DNA of 64,000 bases, taken from assembly GCA_019637225.1 (NCBI GenBank), contig JAHBWC010000023.1:1-64000 (forward strand). The letters are read 5' to 3'. Each line of letters opens with the position of its first letter. Within the stretch, counting starts at the first letter, position 1. The notes under the pieces are model-generated. The model did no database searches. It saw only the letters and a list, made by a program, of their open reading frames with translations, and was not told the DNA's origin. Below are positions 60,810 to 64,000 of the stretch, piece by piece. This stretch comes from Labilithrix sp. GTDB taxonomy: Bacteria; Myxococcota_A; Polyangia; Polyangiales; Polyangiaceae. Both the position numbers and the translations under genes were made by a program.

Positions 60810-62518
60810 GCCGCGTCGATCGCCGCGCCTACGCCGCGATGTACGGCCCGACCACGGGCGATCGCGTCACGCTCGGCGACACGGGCCTCGTCGTCGAGGT
60901 CGAGCGCGACTTCGCCGTCTACGGCGACGAGTGCAAGTTCGGCGGCGGCAAGGTCCTCCGCGACGCGCAGGGCCAGCTGGCCGGCGCGCACGACGACGAC
61001 GCGCTCGACGTCGTCATCACCAACGCGCTCGTGGTCGACTGGACCGGCATCTACAAGGCGGACATCGGGATCAAGGGCGGGCGCATCGTCGGCATCGGCA
61101 AGGCCGGAAACCCCCGGGTCATGCTCGGCGTCACGCCCGGCATGATCGTCGGCGTCACCACCGAGGCGATCGCCGGCGAAGGTCACATCGTCACCGCCGG
61201 CGGGATCGACGCGCACGTGCATTTCATCTGCCCGCAGCAAGCGCACGAGGCGCTCGCGAGCGGCGTCACGACCTTCATCGGCGGCGGCACGGGGCCCGCC
61301 ACGGGCACGAACGCGACGACGTGCACGCCCGGCGTGCGGAACATCGAGCTCATGCTGCTCGCGACCGACACCTTGCCGATCAACATCGGCCTCACCGGCA
61401 AGGGCAACTCGTCGCGCCCCGAGGGCCTCGTCGATCAGATCCGCGCGGGCGCCGTCGGGTTGAAGCTCCACGAGGACTGGGGGACCACGCCGAGCGTGAT
61501 CGACACGAGCCTCGCGATCGCGGACGAGGAGGACGTCCAGATCACGATCCACACCGACACGCTGAACGAATCGGGCTACGTCGACGACTCGATCGCCGCG
61601 CTGAAGGGCCGGACGATCCACACGTACCACACCGAGGGCGCAGGCGGCGGCCACGCCCCCGACATCCTCCGCGTGTGCGGTGAGCCGAACGTCCTGCCGA
61701 GCTCGACGAACCCGACGCGGCCGTTCACGAAGAACACGCTCGACGAGCACCTCGACATGCTCATGGTCTGCCATCACCTCGACCGGAGCATCCCCGAGGA
61801 CGTCGCGTTCGCCGAGAGCCGGATCCGCGGCGAGACGATCGCGGCCGAGGACGTGCTCCACGATCTCGGCGCGCTCAGCATCGTCTCGAGCGACAGCCAG
61901 GCGATGGGGCGCGTCGGCGAGGTCGTCTGCCGGACCTGGCAGACCGCCGCGAAGATGAAGGAGGAGCGTGGGCCGCTGCCCGAGGACAGCCGCGCGAACG
62001 ACAACTTCCGCGTCCGCCGATACGTCGCCAAGTACACGATCAACCCGGCGATCGCGCACGGGATGGCGCACGAGATCGGATCGGTCGAGGTCGGCAAGTG
62101 GGCCGATCTCGTCGTGTGGCGCCCCGCGTTCTTCGGGATCAAGCCCGAGCTCGTTCTCAAGGGCGGCTTCATCGCGTGGGCGGAGATGGGCGATCCGAAC
62201 GCGTCGATCCCGACGCCGCAGCCGTCGTACATGCGCCCGATGTTCGGGGCGCGCGGCCGGGCGACGGGCGCCACGAGCATCGCGTTCGTCTCGCAGCGCG
62301 CGCTCGCGGAGGGCCGCGTCGGCTCGCTCGGGCTCGACAAGCGGCTCTGCGCGGTGCGGAACTGCCGCGGCATCGGCAAGAAGGACCTCCGCCTCAACTC
62401 GGCCTTGCCGTCGATGCGGATCGATCCCGAGACGTACCAGGTGTTCGCCGACGGCGCGCTGCTCACCTCGAGCGCCGCGTCACGCGTCGCGCTCTCCCGG
62501 CTCTACTCGCTCTTCTGA
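60806..62518 (+). CDS. ureC: Urease alpha subunit
   Basis: The 570-residue catalytic subunit hydrolyses urea to ammonia and CO2 at a dinickel site. The Ni ligands are present: H137 and H139 ('[13 protein letters not shown]'), the carbamylated K220 ('[12 protein letters not shown]') and the later His residues in '[10 protein letters not shown]' and '[17 protein letters not shown]'. The mobile flap '[18 protein letters not shown]' has C322 and H323. The length is standard, and the C-terminus '[12 protein letters not shown]' matches the family. Confidence 0.98.
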   Translation: MSRVDRRAYAAMYGPTTGDRVTLGDTGLVVEVERDFAVYGDECKFGGGKVLRDAQGQLAGAHDDDALDVVITNALVVDWTGIYKADIGIKGGRIVGIGKAGNPRVMLGVTPGMIVGVTTEAIAGEGHIVTAGGIDAHVHFICPQQAHEALASGVTTFIGGGTGPATGTNATTCTPGVRNIELMLLATDTLPINIGLTGKGNSSRPEGLVDQIRAGAVGLKLHEDWGTTPSVIDTSLAIADEEDVQITIHTDTLNESGYVDDSIAALKGRTIHTYHTEGAGGGHAPDILRVCGEPNVLPSSTNPTRPFTKNTLDEHLDMLMVCHHLDRSIPEDVAFAESRIRGETIAAEDVLHDLGALSIVSSDSQAMGRVGEVVCRTWQTAAKMKEERGPLPEDSRANDNFRVRRYVAKYTINPAIAHGMAHEIGSVEVGKWADLVVWRPAFFGIKPELVLKGGFIAWAEMGDPNASIPTPQPSYMRPMFGARGRATGATSIAFVSQRALAEGRVGSLGLDKRLCAVRNCRGIGKKDLRLNSALPSMRIDPETYQVFADGALLTSSAASRVALSRLYSLF

Positions 62519-62526
62519 CGCCTACG

Positions 62527-63222
62527 ATGAGCGCTCCCTCGGCCGATCGACCCGCTCTCCGCCGTGGCGCCGCGCCGGATCGATGGCTCGTCCTCCAGCT
62601 CGCGGACGGGACGTTCCCGAGCGGTGGGTTCGCGCACTCGGCGGGGCTCGAGGCGGCGACCGTGCTCGGCGCGCTCGACGGCGCGGGCATCGAGGCGTTC
62701 CTCGACGCGAGTCTCCGCCAGATCGGGCGAGCTGCCCTCCCCTTCGTGCGCGCCGCGGCGGACGAGCCCGCGCGGCTCGCGGCGCTCGACGACGCCTACG
62801 ACGCGACGCTGCCGATGGTCGCGCCGAATCGCGCGAGCCGTGCGCAGGGGCGCGCGCTCGCAAGCGCCGCGGCGCGGGTCTGGGACCACCTCGGAGGGGT
62901 CGCCGAGCACGCGCGGCTCGGCCCCGCTCACCACGCGCCGGTCTTCGGCGCGGTCTTCGGTGCGCTCGGCGTCTCGCCGGACGACGCGCTCGCGGCGTAC
63001 CTCCACGGCGCGGCGCGCGGGATCCTGTCCGCCGGCGTCCGCCTCGGTTTGATCGGGCCGCTCGAGGCGCAGCAGCTTCACGCCGCCCGCGCGCCGCTCT
63101 TCGGCGAGCTGGTCGAGGCCGCGCACGGCCTCGGGCCCGAGGACGCGGCGCAGACGGCGCCGCTCATCGAGATCTTCGCGGCGCTCCACGAGCGTCTCGA
63201 CGGGAGGATGTTTCAATCATGA
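62527..63222 (+). CDS. ureF: Urease accessory protein UreF
   Basis: The 231-residue protein is UreF, marked by '[20 protein letters not shown]', '[17 protein letters not shown]' and '[20 protein letters not shown]'. It acts with UreD and UreG to insert nickel. It starts 8 bases after ureC, so no ureE lies between, and its stop overlaps the ureG start by 4 bases (ATGA). Confidence 0.94.
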   Translation: MSAPSADRPALRRGAAPDRWLVLQLADGTFPSGGFAHSAGLEAATVLGALDGAGIEAFLDASLRQIGRAALPFVRAAADEPARLAALDDAYDATLPMVAPNRASRAQGRALASAAARVWDHLGGVAEHARLGPAHHAPVFGAVFGALGVSPDDALAAYLHGAARGILSAGVRLGLIGPLEAQQLHAARAPLFGELVEAAHGLGPEDAAQTAPLIEIFAALHERLDGRMFQS

Positions 63223-64000
63223 GCCACTCGCACGACCACGATCCGAGCGACGCGCATGCGCACGACGGCCACGCGCATGCGCACGGCGACCACGTGCACG
63301 CCGGGCACGGGCACGGGCACGGGCACGGGCACGGGCATTCGCACGGGCATTCGCACGGCGACGCGCACGGGCATACGCACGAGCGGTGGAGCGGGCCGGG
63401 GCTGTTTCGGACTCGACCGCCGCGTCAGGCGCGATCGTTCGCCTCCCGCGCGTTCACCGTCGGTATCGGCGGGCCGGTCGGGAGCGGGAAGACGGCGCTG
63501 GTCCTCGCGCTCTGCGTGAAGCTCCGGGAGCGGATGCGCCTCGGGGTCGTCACCAACGACATCTTCACGCGCGAGGACGCCGAGTTCTTGCATCGCAACG
63601 ACGCGCTCCCCACGGGCCAGATCCGCGCGGTCGAGACGGGCGGCTGCCCGCACGCGGCGATCCGTGAGGACATCACGCCGAACCTCGACGCGCTCGAGGA
63701 CCTGATGCGCGGATGCGCACCGGAGCTCTTGGTCGTCGAGAGCGGCGGCGACAACCTGGCCGCGCAGTACAGCCGCGAGCTCGTCGACTACACGATCTAC
63801 GTCGTCGACGTCGCCGGCGGCGAGAAGGTGCCGCGAAAGGGAGGCCCCGGCGTGACGCAGAGCGATCTGCTCGTCGTCAACAAGATCGACCTCGCGCCCC
63901 ACGTCGGCGCGAGCCTCGACGTGATGGCGCGCGACGCAGAGCGCATGCGCCAGGGCGGCCCCGTCGTCTTCACGCGTTGCAACATCGGGGATGGCGTCGA
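63219..64000 (+). CDS. ureG: Urease accessory GTPase UreG with extreme His-rich leader, 3'-truncated
   Basis: The visible 260 codons begin with 54 residues that contain 22 His, mostly as HG/HA/HS repeats, followed by a normal UreG GTPase: P-loop '[19 protein letters not shown]', '[15 protein letters not shown]', '[15 protein letters not shown]' and '[13 protein letters not shown]', plus '[12 protein letters not shown]'. UreG couples GTP hydrolysis to nickel transfer. The His tract can store or bind nickel, a task usually done by UreE, which this operon lacks. The end lies beyond the window. Confidence 0.96.
   Translation, partial: MSHSHDHDPSDAHAHDGHAHAHGDHVHAGHGHGHGHGHGHSHGHSHGDAHGHTHERWSGPGLFRTRPPRQARSFASRAFTVGIGGPVGSGKTALVLALCVKLRERMRLGVVTNDIFTREDAEFLHRNDALPTGQIRAVETGGCPHAAIREDITPNLDALEDLMRGCAPELLVVESGGDNLAAQYSRELVDYTIYVVDVAGGEKVPRKGGPGVTQSDLLVVNKIDLAPHVGASLDVMARDAERMRQGGPVVFTRCNIGDGV
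63303..63338 (+). repeat. Hexanucleotide (GGGCAC)n repeat encoding Gly-His
   Basis: Five GGGCAC units followed by one GGGCAT encode six Gly-His pairs in the His-rich leader of UreG. Expansion or loss of a unit would change the nickel-binding tract by two residues and keep the frame. Confidence 0.9.

Overview
The window is a GC-rich (roughly 70 percent by eye) chromosomal segment whose gene content points to a myxobacterium-like member of the Myxococcota, probably on the Polyangia side. The evidence is two 'HRD' Ser/Thr kinases, an FHA-sigma54 activator, an NtrC-type activator, many lipoproteins, a MYXO-CTERM-like surface protein, short overlapping operons and codons that mostly end in G or C. 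The exact taxon cannot be read from the sequence.

Layout. 1-5.7 kb: end of a DUF3570 outer-membrane-type protein, then malQ and a trehalose synthase/maltokinase fusion (one operon, minus strand). 5.9-9.3 kb: FHA-sigma54 activator, cytochrome c lipoprotein with a membrane partner, and panB. 9.4-17.8 kb: a reductive pyrimidine (uracil/thymine) catabolism block with an omega-aminotransferase, preT, preA and a trailing PAS histidine kinase on the minus strand, mmsA on the plus strand and a beta-ureidopropionase on the minus strand. The dihydropyrimidinase is not here. 18-25 kb: lipoproteins, a PilZ protein, a response regulator, a clostripain-like protein lacking its catalytic residues, and a large lipoprotein hydrolase. 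25.5-27.1 kb: a lipoprotein homologous to cholesterol-dependent cytolysins but without the tryptophan-rich undecapeptide. 27.1-31.6 kb: an accessory-looking stretch with DUF488, a frameshifted methyltransferase, an MGTWG-type protein, a cupin, a YdeI-family protein, a two-gene nucleotidyltransferase module that looks like toxin-antitoxin, and tRNA-Gly(CCC) with its own promoter. 32-43 kb: lipoprotein, membrane protein, isoaspartyl peptidase, a trypsin-fold protein lacking His and Ser, PEGA lipoprotein, guaA and two Ser/Thr kinases. 43-51 kb: dut, NtrC-type regulator, a protease/beta-barrel fusion coupled to bamD, greA and recG. 51-57 kb: membrane sulfatase-fold protein with HEAT-like repeats, a YfgM-like protein and bamB. 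57-64 kb: HAD phosphatase, lipoprotein, and a urease operon ureD-ureAB-ureC-ureF-ureG without ureE, where UreG carries an extreme His-rich leader.

How the parts work together. PreT/PreA, ureidopropionase, aminotransferase and MmsA give four of the five steps from uracil or thymine to acyl-CoA, releasing ammonia; the urease operon also releases ammonia. BamD with a coupled protease, plus YfgM/BamB, form an envelope-biogenesis group. Three proteins keep an enzyme fold but have lost key catalytic residues (maltokinase half, C11 peptidase, trypsin-like protein), a recurring theme of the window. No rRNA, CRISPR array, insertion sequence or prophage was seen.
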